Shown: piece by piece, positions 1-8,572 of the stretch
Position numbering within the stretch: position 1 is the first letter of the stretch
Layout of the letters: each line of letters starts with the position of its first letter
From: Bermanella sp049115935
GTDB lineage: Bacteria; Pseudomonadota; Gammaproteobacteria; Pseudomonadales; Oceanobacteraceae
DNA length: 64,000 nt
Reading direction: 5' to 3'
Assembly: GCA_049115935.1 (NCBI GenBank)
Contig: JAGDZK010000032.1
Coordinates: forward strand, 1 to 64,000
Program-made: the position numbers and the translations under genes
Notes under the pieces: model-generated
What the model saw: the letters and a program-made list of their open reading frames with translations, nothing else
What the model was told of the DNA's origin: nothing
Databases searched by the model: none

Positions 1-297
1 TGGATGGTTTCTATGGGTGTGGTTGGTGCAATGATTTCAACCTCTGCGGGTGCAAAAATTGCAGCTATGTGGATGCCAGTAATGCTCTTCTTCTTCATGG
101 GTTTTGAGCACTCAATTGTTAACATGTTCCTTTTCCCGTTCTCTATGATCATGGGTGGTGAGTTCACGATTAACGATTACTTGTTATGGAATGAAATTCC
201 AACGGTTCTAGGTAACCTTGTTGGTGGTTTATTCTTAGTTGGTTTACCTTTGTACTACACACATGTAAGAACCAGCCCTGAACGTAAATTGGCTTAA
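1..297 (+). CDS. Formate/nitrite transporter family protein, C-terminal part (5' end outside window)
   Basis: This is the C-terminal end of an inner-membrane channel of the formate/nitrite transporter family (FocA/NirC), which passes small monovalent anions. The frame is already open at base 1, so the start lies upstream. About 98 residues remain. They hold three hydrophobic segments, a GFEHSIVNMF stretch typical of the family's helix 5 half-helix region, and a short basic tail ending in ERKLA. The cyanase gene follows after 29 bases, so the two are probably cotranscribed, and the anion carried could be nitrite, formate or cyanate. The substrate cannot be told from this fragment. Confidence 0.88.
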   Translation, partial: WMVSMGVVGAMISTSAGAKIAAMWMPVMLFFFMGFEHSIVNMFLFPFSMIMGGEFTINDYLLWNEIPTVLGNLVGGLFLVGLPLYYTHVRTSPERKLA

Positions 298-326
298 TTT
301 AAACTTAATCGCTTGGAGTAGTATTG

Positions 327-767
327 ATGAATAAAGTAGAAATGACAGAAGCCATTATTCTTGCGAAAAAAGAACAGTCCTTAACGTGGGAAAAAATAGG
401 TACAGACTTAGGGATTTCCCCAGTTTGGCTGACATCCGCTTGCTTAGGCATGAATAGTGCGCCAAAAGAAAAAGCATTGGCCATAAGTGAGTATTTGAGT
501 TTGGGGAGCGATGTGGCAGAAGCGCTTATGGCCTTTCCAACTAAAATATGGGATCAAGCTGTACCGACCGACCCGCTTATTTACCGTTTATATGAAGTGG
601 TGGGTGTTTATGGTGAAACGTTAAAAGAAGTCATTCAAGAAAAATTTGGCGATGGCATCATGAGTGCCATCGACTTCTCAATGGATGTTGATAAAAAAGA
701 AGACCCGAAAGGTGATCGTGTGATATTAACCTTAAATGGCAAGTTTCTACCTTATAAATCATGGTAG
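327..767 (+). CDS. cynS: Cyanase (cyanate hydratase/lyase)
   Basis: Cyanase converts cyanate and bicarbonate to ammonia and CO2 in the cytoplasm, detoxifying cyanate and giving usable nitrogen. The 146-residue product matches the family's usual size. It has an N-terminal helical DNA-binding-like domain and the conserved C-terminal catalytic part with PTDPLIYRLYEV, EKFGDGIMSAIDF and a GKFLPYK end. The catalytic triad of the E. coli enzyme (Arg96, Glu99, Ser122) corresponds to Arg87, Glu90 and Ser113 here. I chose ATG 327 over the preceding in-frame TTG at 324 because GGAG at 315-318 is then 8 bases away. It follows the anion channel gene and is closed by a hairpin at 796-827. Confidence 0.96.
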   Translation: MNKVEMTEAIILAKKEQSLTWEKIGTDLGISPVWLTSACLGMNSAPKEKALAISEYLSLGSDVAEALMAFPTKIWDQAVPTDPLIYRLYEVVGVYGETLKEVIQEKFGDGIMSAIDFSMDVDKKEDPKGDRVILTLNGKFLPYKSW

Positions 768-795
768 AAGTGTCTTTAGACTTTCGCTCACTAGG

Positions 796-827
796 AATCC
801 TCACTCTTTATTGAGTGGGGATTTTTT
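796..827 (+). terminator. Rho-independent terminator after cynS, overlapping the ribosome binding site of the next gene
   Basis: Arms at 796-806 (AATCCTCACTC) and 813-823 pair around a six-base loop and run into six T residues at 822-827. The right arm contains GTGGGG (815-820), the only Shine-Dalgarno-like sequence before the kinase start codon at 831. Confidence 0.8.
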
Positions 828-830
828 GTT

Positions 831-2561
831 ATGAAAAAAAAATTAAGAGTTGCAATAGGCCAGCACACAAGTGCGGGGCGTAAAATTATCAATCAGGATT
901 GTCATGGTGCCCAGACACCAGACAATTATTTATTGGATGCCAAAGGGATTGTCATTGCAATAGCAGATGGTATTAGCAGTAGTGACGTCAGTGATATTGC
1001 AAGCAAAGCAGCAGTGAATGGATTTATTGCAGATTATTATTGCACGCCTGACGTATGGTCAGTAAAAAACTCTGCACAAAAAGTTTTGCAAGCAACTAAT
1101 TTGTGGCTATATGCGCAAACGCAAAATAGTCTATATCGTTTTAATAAAGACAAAGGGTATGTGTGTACCTTTAGCTCAATCGTTTTAAAATCTAATTCTT
1201 TTCATATTTTTCATTGTGGTGATAGCCGTATATATCGCTTGAGTTCCGGTGCTTTAGAGCAGTTAACACAAGACCATAGGCGCATAGTTTCTGAAGAAAC
1301 CAGTTATTTAACCCGGACTTTAGGTATTCAGCCGCAATTGGATTTAGATTATACCACCCAACCATTAGAAATTAATGATGTGTTTATTCTGGCAACGGAT
1401 GGTATTTATGAATTTATTGATAATAGTGACATACAGAGGTTAATTACTCAGCACGAGTCAGATTTAAATCAAGCCTGTGATGCTATATTAAAATTAGCAT
1501 ACGATAACGGCAGTCAAGACAATTTAACGATTCAGATCGTAAAAGTATTAGAGCTGCCTGCACATCAAATAGAAGAAATACAAGAGCAGGTTGCACGTTT
1601 ACCGCTGCCACCGCTTTTAGAAGCAAGAATGACGTTTGATGGTTATCAAATTTTACGCAATATCTATATCAGTAGTCGCAGCCATGTCTATTTAGCTAAA
1701 GATCTTGATACCCAGCAGCAAGTGATCCTTAAAACCCCGTCCACTGAATTAAGAACAGACAAGCATTACTTAGAATGTTTTTTGATGGAAGATTGGATTG
1801 CAAAGCGCATTGATAATCCACATGTCTTGACCGCTATTGAATCCCCAAGAAAACGCCAGTTTTTATATAACGTAACAGAATTCATAGAAGGCCAATCCTT
1901 ATCCCAGTGGATAATAGATCATCCTAAACCAACGCTTGATCAAGTAAGAAGCATAATTTCTCAGGCTGCAAAAGGTCTGCAAGCCTTTCATCGCCAAGAG
2001 ATGATTCATCAAGATTTACGCCCCAATAATATTATGATTGATGAGTCCGGTACGGTAAAAATTATTGATTTTGGTGCCACACAAGTGGGTGGAGTGCTTG
2101 ATATTGGCAAAAATAGAGATACGAATGACATTAAAGGAACCGCTCAGTTTACTGCGCCTGAATATTATTTAGGTGAAGGTGGCACTACCCGTTCGGATAT
2201 TTTTTCGTTAGGGGTAATCACCTATCAAATGCTCACGGGATCATTGCCTTACGGAACCAGTGTCTCAAAAGTTAAAACCGTTAAAGATTTACAAAAACTG
2301 GTGTATCAACCGATCTTAGAAGAGCAATACCATTTGCCTGCTTGGGTGAATGATGCAATCAAAAAAGCGGTGCATGTTGATCCGCTTAAACGCTACTCAG
2401 AAGTTTCGGAATTTGTATTTGATTTAAACACACCAAACATGGCGTATTTAAAACGAGCGAAGTTACCATTATTAGAGCGCAATCCTTTAGCATTTTGGCA
2501 GGGCGTCTCAGCCATATTGTTAGGCGTAGTGACTTATTTAAGTTACCGCTTGTTGAGCTAG
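831..2561 (+). CDS. PP2C-type phosphatase / serine-threonine protein kinase fusion, membrane anchored
   Basis: A 576-residue two-domain signalling protein. Residues about 1-240 are a PP2C/PPM phosphatase: metal-binding aspartates are seen in ADGISSS (Asp46), ATDGIYE (Asp190) and GSQDNLT (Asp230), plus HCGDSRIYRL. Residues about 265-535 are a Hanks-type kinase: ATP-binding Lys301 in ILKTP, catalytic HQDLRPNN (Asp395), DFG at Asp413 and an APEYY segment. One membrane helix lies at about 553-575, so the enzyme domains face the cytoplasm. Such fusions are often found in nitrate/nitrite assimilation clusters of marine gammaproteobacteria, which fits the channel and cyanase upstream. The start codon is only four bases after the T run of a terminator-like hairpin. 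The gene ends one base before the convergent LysR gene, with no terminator between them. Confidence 0.92.
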   Translation: MKKKLRVAIGQHTSAGRKIINQDCHGAQTPDNYLLDAKGIVIAIADGISSSDVSDIASKAAVNGFIADYYCTPDVWSVKNSAQKVLQATNLWLYAQTQNSLYRFNKDKGYVCTFSSIVLKSNSFHIFHCGDSRIYRLSSGALEQLTQDHRRIVSEETSYLTRTLGIQPQLDLDYTTQPLEINDVFILATDGIYEFIDNSDIQRLITQHESDLNQACDAILKLAYDNGSQDNLTIQIVKVLELPAHQIEEIQEQVARLPLPPLLEARMTFDGYQILRNIYISSRSHVYLAKDLDTQQQVILKTPSTELRTDKHYLECFLMEDWIAKRIDNPHVLTAIESPRKRQFLYNVTEFIEGQSLSQWIIDHPKPTLDQVRSIISQAAKGLQAFHRQEMIHQDLRPNNIMIDESGTVKIIDFGATQVGGVLDIGKNRDTNDIKGTAQFTAPEYYLGEGGTTRSDIFSLGVITYQMLTGSLPYGTSVSKVKTVKDLQKLVYQPILEEQYHLPAWVNDAIKKAVHVDPLKRYSEVSEFVFDLNTPNMAYLKRAKLPLLERNPLAFWQGVSAILLGVVTYLSYRLLS

Positions 2562-2562
2562 T

Positions 2563-3444
2563 TTACTCTTGAAAATCTTTAAAGCGTTCAAGTAAAAAAT
2601 CAATGGCCAAACGAGCTCTTAAGGGCAAAAAACGTTTGTTTTGATACACAATCCAACTGCTAACGCCGCTACTCCAAAACTCATGCAGTATCGGTACTAA
2701 TTTATGTTGTTCAATGCCATTGCTAAAACTGCTTTTGGGCAAATAAGCAATGCCCAGATGCTCTTCGCAAGCTTGCACCAAGGCATGTACATTATTACTG
2801 CGCCAGCGACCTTGTACCTTTATGGTGAGTTCTTCACTGCCGTCACTGAAACGCCAATGGTCATTGTTGGCGATTAAACAACTGTGCTGTTTTAACTGCT
2901 TTGGATGGGTGGGGGTACCGTATTTTGTTAAATACTCAGGGCTGGCCACCGCCATCATAGGACGGTCTAACAGCTTGCGCGCCACCAAACCTGAATCTTG
3001 TAATTGGCCGTAACGAATGGAAAAGTCGATGCCGTCTTCGACAAAATTCACCATACGACTATTGAAATCCATATCAATGGTGAGCTCAGGGTGAAGCTTA
3101 GCGAACTCCATCAGTGTAGGTGCAACAAATTGCTCGGAAAATGCGCCAGCGGCACTGACCCTTAATGTACCGCTTAGTTGTAATTGTTGGCTGCTCACTT
3201 GTTCATTGGCCTGTTGTAATCCGTTCACCAGTTCTTTGCATTGGTGGTAGTAGGCTTGGCCGGTTTCAGTGAGGCTAACTAAGCGGGTGGTGCGGGCAAA
3301 TAAGGCGCTGCCCAGTCGTTCTTCAAGCCTTGAGATTTGTCGGCTGACATGACTGGTGCTTACCCCTAACTGCTTGGCAGCGGCAGAAAACCCTTGGCTT
3401 TCGGCGACGGCCACAAATTCAACGATGCCTTCAAAACTGTCCAT
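2563..3444 (-). CDS. LysR-family transcriptional regulator
   Basis: A 293-residue LysR-type regulator. The N-terminal winged helix-turn-helix (about residues 3-60) includes FSAAAKQLGVSTSHVSRQIS and LEERLGSALFARTTR. The remaining part (about 90-290) is the periplasmic-binding-protein-like effector domain. It is divergent from a DJ-1/PfpI gene whose promoter lies in the shared 122-base gap, and regulators of this type usually control the divergent neighbour and themselves. An inverted repeat typical of LysR sites is centred 20 bases upstream of its ATG. The effector is unknown. Confidence 0.93.
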   Translation of the reverse strand: MDSFEGIVEFVAVAESQGFSAAAKQLGVSTSHVSRQISRLEERLGSALFARTTRLVSLTETGQAYYHQCKELVNGLQQANEQVSSQQLQLSGTLRVSAAGAFSEQFVAPTLMEFAKLHPELTIDMDFNSRMVNFVEDGIDFSIRYGQLQDSGLVARKLLDRPMMAVASPEYLTKYGTPTHPKQLKQHSCLIANNDHWRFSDGSEELTIKVQGRWRSNNVHALVQACEEHLGIAYLPKSSFSNGIEQHKLVPILHEFWSSGVSSWIVYQNKRFLPLRARLAIDFLLERFKDFQE

Positions 3445-3455
3445 ATCCCCTCATT

Positions 3456-3471
3456 ATTGCTATATGGCAAT
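3456..3471. promoter_or_regulatory. Putative LysR operator in the divergent gap
   Basis: ATTGC-TATATG-GCAAT is a perfect five-base inverted repeat that contains the LysR-type T-N11-A pattern (T3457, A3469). It lies 12 bases from the lysR start codon and about 95 bases from the DJ-1 gene, as expected for an autoregulatory site. Binding by this protein is inferred. Confidence 0.45.
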
Positions 3472-3566
3472 AGTAATTTGTCATTTTAGAGGATTATCAG
3501 AATATGGCTAGGTAATTAAGATGTGCTCATGTTGTGAAAGACAACCTCATCAAAATCGGAGCCATC

Positions 3567-4238
3567 ATGAAAAAAGTCCTTATATTCGTCACCAACCATG
3601 CCACCCTTGGTGAAACAAATGAAGCAAACGGCACGTTTGCACCTGAACTCACACACGCACTGCATGTGATGTTAGAAGCAGGGTTTGATTATGACCTCGT
3701 GTCGATTAAAGGTGGTAAAGCGCCTCTTTATGGTACTGACATGGAAGGGGATGCGGTGAACGCAGAAATTCTTGCCAATGACGAATTCCAAAACCGTATC
3801 AACAATACCATTCCAGCGTCACAAATTAATGGCGATGATTACGACGCCGTATTCTATCCAGGCGGTTTTGGTTTGTTATCTGACTTGGCAACCAATGAAG
3901 ATGTGGCAAAAATCAGTGCCAAACATTATGAAGATGGCGGAGTGATTGCAGCCGTGTGTCATGGCCCAGCGGGTTTGTTGCCAATCACGTTAAGTAATGG
4001 CGAGAAGCTCATTGCGGATAAAGCCGTTACTGGGTTTACCCGTGAAGAAGAAGTGGATTACGCCACCATTGATAAAATCCCATTCTTGTTAGAAGAGTCA
4101 CTTGCTCGTACCGCTAAGCAATACAGTAAAGTGCAGCCTTGGGGTGAGTTCGTGGTTGAAGATAGCCGAGTGATCACAGGTCAAAACCCAGCGAGTGCTC
4201 ACGCTGTAGGTGTAGCGCTTGTTAAGCACATTGCTTAA
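3567..4238 (+). CDS. DJ-1/PfpI family protein (type 1 glutamine amidotransferase-like)
   Basis: A 223-residue cytosolic protein of the DJ-1/PfpI superfamily, in the group related to Hsp31/HchA-type glyoxalase III. The nucleophile-elbow motif AVCHGPAGLL gives a reactive Cys131 followed by His132, and FYPGGFGLLSD supplies the oxyanion-loop glycines. Substrate is not certain; detoxification of reactive aldehydes is the usual role of close relatives. I chose ATG 3567 because CGGAG at 3557-3561 is well spaced, although an in-frame GTG exists at 3534. It is divergent from a LysR gene, the likely regulator, and ends before a terminator at 4264. Confidence 0.9.
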   Translation: MKKVLIFVTNHATLGETNEANGTFAPELTHALHVMLEAGFDYDLVSIKGGKAPLYGTDMEGDAVNAEILANDEFQNRINNTIPASQINGDDYDAVFYPGGFGLLSDLATNEDVAKISAKHYEDGGVIAAVCHGPAGLLPITLSNGEKLIADKAVTGFTREEEVDYATIDKIPFLLEESLARTAKQYSKVQPWGEFVVEDSRVITGQNPASAHAVGVALVKHIA

Positions 4239-4263
4239 TTAGACATAATTAAGTGAATTAAAG

Positions 4264-4289
4264 ACGCCCTCTTATGAGGGCGTTTTTTA
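4264..4289. terminator. Terminator between convergent genes
   Basis: ACGCCCTC at 4264-4271 pairs with GAGGGCGT at 4276-4283, loop TTAT, followed by a T run on the plus strand. It ends the DJ-1 gene and may also serve the leftward gene. Confidence 0.8.
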
Positions 4290-5126
4290 TTGTGAATCTA
4301 CTTGGCGCTGATTAAATGCGTGGCAAGCACTTTGGTATAACGCCATTTCTTGTTTGTCCCAAGTTAGTTGATCTTTTTTCCGGTACTTAAATACGCCGTT
4401 TAAAAATAGCAATGACGAGCGAGTGATAAACGTAATACATGGCAGCCAGTTTTTTGGCTTTAACAGCGTTTTATCTTTAATCAGTAAATAAAGTTGCACG
4501 CTGAAAACAGAAAAAATCGTTACCGGTAACCAAAACAAGAATAGGCTTAGAATGATGCGAATATTATTTTTAAAGCTGTGTTTGTATGTATCTTGGTAAA
4601 TTACATGGCAAGCCCCTTGATGCTCTAACTCTTCTAGACAGTGCCATAATAAAAAATCAATGGCAGCATTGTTGTCAGATTTTTCACTTATCCAGTAATC
4701 TTTATGAGTTAATACATCTTTACTAATGGCCGCGGTGAAATGTTCAAATGCCACGGGGATGGATAATAAAAAACCATCTGAGCTAACCTTCTGAATAAAT
4801 CCCATCAATTTATTTTGCATTATCATCACCCACTTTAACTCAGGGTGGTTTTGCAATATGGCGGAATTGGCTCGACGATGCATAGCCGCATGTTGACCTT
4901 CTTGTTTAATGAGGTCGGTTATCAGTCGTTGGATATCTGTGTTATTAACCTTATTTTGATGTTTGCGTAAAATTGCAATTACCATGCGCTCAGAGGTGGG
5001 AATAAAAAGCGATAATGCCTGCATAAATTGAGTTTTGATCGTATCCGCTAACCAAACAGACTGCACCTTATCGAAGGTAAAATCGACACGGCGGTTGATT
5101 AAAGGCAGGATCTTGGGTTGCACCAT
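4287..5126 (-). CDS. Predicted metal-dependent hydrolase (PF10118 family)
   Basis: A 279-residue protein of the poorly studied family labelled predicted metal-dependent hydrolase (PF10118). It carries spaced acidic/histidine motifs as in ferritin-like metal sites: EGQHAAMHRRAN (about residue 75), AFEHFTA (about 127) and WHCLEELEHQGACHVIY (about 165). A strongly hydrophobic stretch of about 20 residues near position 195 suggests a membrane-associated segment. Bacterial relatives are usually described only as hypothetical, and no reaction is established. It stands alone between two terminator hairpins, so it is probably a single-gene unit. Confidence 0.72.
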   Translation of the reverse strand: MVQPKILPLINRRVDFTFDKVQSVWLADTIKTQFMQALSLFIPTSERMVIAILRKHQNKVNNTDIQRLITDLIKQEGQHAAMHRRANSAILQNHPELKWVMIMQNKLMGFIQKVSSDGFLLSIPVAFEHFTAAISKDVLTHKDYWISEKSDNNAAIDFLLWHCLEELEHQGACHVIYQDTYKHSFKNNIRIILSLFLFWLPVTIFSVFSVQLYLLIKDKTLLKPKNWLPCITFITRSSLLFLNGVFKYRKKDQLTWDKQEMALYQSACHAFNQRQVDSQ

Positions 5127-5170
5127 AGGACATTCTATTTTTATTATTATGTGAAAAGTGTAACAAGCCT

Positions 5171-5203
5171 AAAAGAAAAACGCCCTGATTTTAAAGGGCG
5201 TTT
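5171..5203 (-). terminator. Terminator of puuE
   Basis: AAACGCCCT (5178-5186) pairs with AGGGCGTTT (5195-5203). On the minus strand the hairpin is followed by a T-rich run (complement of 5171-5180), just after the puuE stop codon. Confidence 0.75.
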
Positions 5204-5212
5204 CTAAGTTTT

Positions 5213-6112
5213 TTAAGCTGGGTGATTTGCCATCCAATGTTTGGCAATGTCTTCACGGGTACATACCCAAGCATCGTCATGCTGCATCACGTAATCTAAA
5301 AAGCGCGCAAGGGAAGCGGCGCGCCCGGGGCGACCCACTAGGCGGCAATGCAAACCAATGCTCATCATTTTTGGGGTATCGCTGCCCTCGGCATACAGCA
5401 CATCAAAACTGTCTTTCAAATAACTAAAGAACTGGTCACCACTGTTAAAACCTTGCGGCGATGCAAAGCGCATGTCGTTAGCATCTAGGGTATAAGGCAC
5501 CACCAAGTGCGGTTTTTCAAACTCATGTAACCAATAAGGTAAGTCATCGGCGTAGGAGTCGGCGTCGTACAGCAGCTTGCCCGTTTCAACCACTAAGCGG
5601 CGAGTATTGGGGCTCATGCGACCTGTGTACCAGCCCGCGGGTAGCTTGCCGGTGACTTGTTGGTGGATCTCAAGGGCTTGTTCGATGTGTTCTTTTTCGA
5701 TGGACTCAGGCACGTATTGATAGTCAATCCAGCGCAAGCCGTGGCTGGCGATTTCCCAATCGGCTTTGAGCATGGCCTCAACGGCCTCAGGGTTACGCTC
5801 AAGTGCCATGGCCACGCCAAATACGGTTACCGGCAATTTGCGCTCGGTGAACATGCGATGCAAACGCCAAAAGCCAGCCCGTGAGCCATATTCATAGATG
5901 GACTCCATGTTCATGTGACGCACACCCTGTAAGGCTTGTGCCCCCACTATTTCAGATAAAAAGGCTTCACTGGCATCATCCCCATGCAAGATGCAATTTT
6001 CACCGCCTTCTTCATAATTGATCACAAACTGTACGGCGATTTTTGCCTTATTTGGCCATTGTGTCTTTGTGGGATGAGGGCCGTAGCCGATCATATCTCT
6101 TGGGTAGCTCAT
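5213..6112 (-). CDS. puuE: Allantoinase PuuE-type (polysaccharide deacetylase superfamily)
   Basis: A 299-residue enzyme of the cofactor-independent PuuE allantoinase group, which opens allantoin to allantoate in purine degradation. The N-terminal DMIGYGPHPTKTQWPN, the INYEEGGENC segment, the EYGSRAGFWR segment and the ASHGLRWIDYQ motif are characteristic of this branch of the NodB/polysaccharide-deacetylase fold. Length fits the family (about 300). AAGGTG six bases before the ATG supports the start. No other purine-catabolic gene is adjacent, so the pathway context is missing here. A related deacetylase activity cannot be fully excluded. Confidence 0.88.
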   Translation of the reverse strand: MSYPRDMIGYGPHPTKTQWPNKAKIAVQFVINYEEGGENCILHGDDASEAFLSEIVGAQALQGVRHMNMESIYEYGSRAGFWRLHRMFTERKLPVTVFGVAMALERNPEAVEAMLKADWEIASHGLRWIDYQYVPESIEKEHIEQALEIHQQVTGKLPAGWYTGRMSPNTRRLVVETGKLLYDADSYADDLPYWLHEFEKPHLVVPYTLDANDMRFASPQGFNSGDQFFSYLKDSFDVLYAEGSDTPKMMSIGLHCRLVGRPGRAASLARFLDYVMQHDDAWVCTREDIAKHWMANHPA

Positions 6113-6430
6113 GATGACACCTTAGTTTTCATGGTAACAATGGGCCTTAAACTAAATAAAGCTGACTGCTTGGTCAATATAAAGTAAGAGCGTAAATTGA
6201 ATTACCTTGATTAAAGCTCATATGACCCTAACTGAACAGGCCTAAGCTTGGAGCCATGGGGCGAGGCTGGTATAGTGAGCGCAATTTTTCACCTGTGTAT
6301 TGGGAAATGGCCATGGGTACGTTCCACTGTATTATTTCGTCCAACATGTTGTCTTTTTTGTGGCGATGGCGTTAGTGGGCTGCCTCATACTCTTGCTGTA
6401 ATTTCCCAAATCAATACGAAGGATATCCCC
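6113..6430. other. Gene-free divergent gap between puuE and trpD
   Basis: This 318-base stretch must hold the promoters of both divergent genes. The trpD reading frame stays open upstream to about 6248, but that extension has no ribosome site and does not look like the protein family. I saw no convincing trp leader peptide with tandem tryptophan codons and no TrpR-like palindrome. Confidence 0.4.
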
Positions 6431-7468
6431 ATGGATATGAAACAAGCTTTAAACACAGTCGTTGCTCGTCAAAACTTAAGCGAAGAGCAAATGATGGCCG
6501 TGATGAAAACCATCATGACAGGCGAAGCCAGCGACGCGCAAATTGGCGGTTTTTTGGTGGCGTTACGCATGAAGGGCGAAACCATTGATGAGATCACAGG
6601 TGCTGCCCGTGTGATGCGTGAGCTGGCCACGCCTGTTTCCATTAATGACGAACACTTGGTAGACACTTGTGGTACCGGCGGTGATGGTGCCAATATTTTT
6701 AACGTCTCAACTGCTGCTGCGTTTGTGGTGGCCGCGGCGGGCGGTAAAGTCGCTAAACACGGCAACCGAAGTGTGTCTTCGACCACCGGCAGTGCCGATG
6801 TGTTAGAGGCGGCTGGCGTGAACTTAAATTTAACCGCCGAACAAGTGACCCGTGCCATTAATGAAATTGGTGTGGGTTTTATGTTTGCCCCTGCCCATCA
6901 TGGTGCGATGAAGCACGCCATTGGCCCACGTAAAGAATTGGCCATGCGCACCATCTTTAACATGCTTGGTCCAATTACCAATCCAGCCAGTGTTCCTAAC
7001 CAAGTGCTAGGGGTATTTAATGGCGACTTGTGTAAACCATTAGCTGAAGTATTGGGCCGTTTAGGTTCAAACCATGTTTTAGTGGTTCACGCAAAAGACG
7101 GTTTAGATGAAATCAGTTTGGCATCTGCCACCCGTGTGGCCGAATTAAAAGATGGTGTGGTAAGCGAATATGAAATCACCCCTGAAGACTTTGGTATCAA
7201 AAGCCAGAGTTTAGTGGGGTTATCGGTAGACAGTGCAGAGCAAAGCTTAGCGTTAATTAAAGATGCACTGGGCAAACGTGAAACCGAAGCGGGTATAAAA
7301 GCCGCAGACCTCATTGCGCTAAACGCAGGTGCCGCCATTTATGCGGCTAACTTGGCAAGCTCGTTAGCCGAAGGTGTGTCCATGGCAGAAGATGCGGTTT
7401 CAACGGGCTTGGCTCTTGAAAAACTAAATGAACTGGCTGCATTTTCTCGCGTATTTTTAGACGCTTAA
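6431..7468 (+). CDS. trpD: Anthranilate phosphoribosyltransferase
   Basis: TrpD transfers phosphoribosyl from PRPP to anthranilate, the second step of tryptophan synthesis. The 345-residue protein has the PRPP-binding signature GTGGDGANIFNVST, the KHGNRSVSS motif and GPITNPA of the type III phosphoribosyltransferase family. ATG 6431 is chosen because GAAGGA at 6418-6423 is seven bases upstream; a longer upstream frame is open but lacks a ribosome site. trpC follows after 27 bases. trpG, which often precedes trpD, is not here; a divergent allantoinase gene is. Confidence 0.97.
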   Translation: MDMKQALNTVVARQNLSEEQMMAVMKTIMTGEASDAQIGGFLVALRMKGETIDEITGAARVMRELATPVSINDEHLVDTCGTGGDGANIFNVSTAAAFVVAAAGGKVAKHGNRSVSSTTGSADVLEAAGVNLNLTAEQVTRAINEIGVGFMFAPAHHGAMKHAIGPRKELAMRTIFNMLGPITNPASVPNQVLGVFNGDLCKPLAEVLGRLGSNHVLVVHAKDGLDEISLASATRVAELKDGVVSEYEITPEDFGIKSQSLVGLSVDSAEQSLALIKDALGKRETEAGIKAADLIALNAGAAIYAANLASSLAEGVSMAEDAVSTGLALEKLNELAAFSRVFLDA

Positions 7469-7495
7469 TTGCCCGTATTTAAAAGTGAAGTAATG

Positions 7496-8290
7496 ATGAA
7501 TACACCGACAATTTTAAAAAAAATCATTGATCGTAAATGGCAAGAAGTGAAAGAGCGTTCTGCTAACGTTTCCATCAATGAATTAGCCAATCAAGCAAAG
7601 TACAGTGATAAACCGCGCGGTTTTAAAACAGCTCTGGAAGCTAAAATTGCAGCGGGTGATCCTGCGGTGATTTCCGAAATTAAAAAAGCATCCCCAAGCA
7701 AAGGCGTGTTGCGTGAGCATTTTGTACCGGCTGAAATTGCACAGTCGTATGAACAAGGTGGTGCAGCGTGTTTGTCGGTACTGACCGATGTGGACTTTTT
7801 CCAAGGTAGTGATGCGTTTTTACAGCAAGCACGCCAAGCTTGTTCATTACCTGTATTGCGTAAAGATTTTATGGTGGACCCATATCAAATTGTTGAAGCC
7901 CGAGCCATTGAAGCCGATTGTATTTTGTTGATTGTATCTGCATTGTCAGATGCACAAATGCAAGAGCTGAATCACTGTGCCCTTGAGTTGGGTATGGATG
8001 TGTTGGTTGAAGTTCATGACGAAGCAGAATTTGAACGGGCCATGGATTTACCGCCAAATATTTTAGGTATTAATAACCGCAATCTGCACACATTTGAGTT
8101 AAGCCTTGATACCACGTTTAACCTATTACCAAAAGTACCTAAAGGTACGTTGCTGGTAACTGAGAGTGGTATTCTTGGCCAAGAAGATGTGAAGGCTATG
8201 CGTGATAAAAACGTTCATAGCTTTTTAGTAGGCGAAACCTTTATGCGTGCGGATGACCCAGGTGCTCATTTGAAAAAATTATTCTTTTAA
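7496..8290 (+). CDS. trpC: Indole-3-glycerol phosphate synthase
   Basis: TrpC closes the indole ring to give indole-3-glycerol phosphate from the anthranilate deoxyribulotide. The 264-residue TIM barrel is monofunctional (not fused to TrpF) and shows SEIKKASPSKGVLRE, LRKDFMVDPYQI and GINNRNLHTF, which contain the catalytic lysines, glutamate and phosphate-binding residues of the family. ATG 7496 fits best with GTGAAG at 7485-7490; ATG 7493 is an alternative. It forms an operon with trpD and is closed by a terminator at 8315. Confidence 0.97.
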   Translation: MNTPTILKKIIDRKWQEVKERSANVSINELANQAKYSDKPRGFKTALEAKIAAGDPAVISEIKKASPSKGVLREHFVPAEIAQSYEQGGAACLSVLTDVDFFQGSDAFLQQARQACSLPVLRKDFMVDPYQIVEARAIEADCILLIVSALSDAQMQELNHCALELGMDVLVEVHDEAEFERAMDLPPNILGINNRNLHTFELSLDTTFNLLPKVPKGTLLVTESGILGQEDVKAMRDKNVHSFLVGETFMRADDPGAHLKKLFF

Positions 8291-8314
8291 TATCAATCCC
8301 AATAAACGAAAAAA

Positions 8315-8353
8315 CAAGCACTTCTTAACTTAGATTAAGAGGTGCTTTTTTTT
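8315..8353 (+). terminator. Terminator of the trpDC operon
   Basis: AGCACTTCTTAA (8317-8328) pairs with TTAAGAGGTGCT (8335-8346) with one mismatch and runs into eight Ts. Confidence 0.85.
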
Positions 8354-8572
8354 AACAAAATGAAACCCCAATACGATATTTGAGTAAATGAATCAGGATA
8401 AGTAACTTAATTGATAGTGAATATAGAATCGATAATAAAAATTATATCTGAATTACATATGCATAAGAAACATTTATTGCACTATTTGAATAAAAAATAC
8501 TCATATAACTTGCGTTAAGTGCTTAGATCTTGATAATACGCGCCATCTAATATATGAAAGGAATCAATTTAG

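Noticed and set aside
6158..6183. GntR-type operator (CTTGGTCAATATA) upstream of puuE
   Set aside because: Only one half-site is present; no palindromic partner at a sensible distance.
6248..6430. N-terminal extension of trpD
   Set aside because: The frame is open but has no ribosome site and no similarity to TrpD; GAAGGA before ATG 6431 decides the start.
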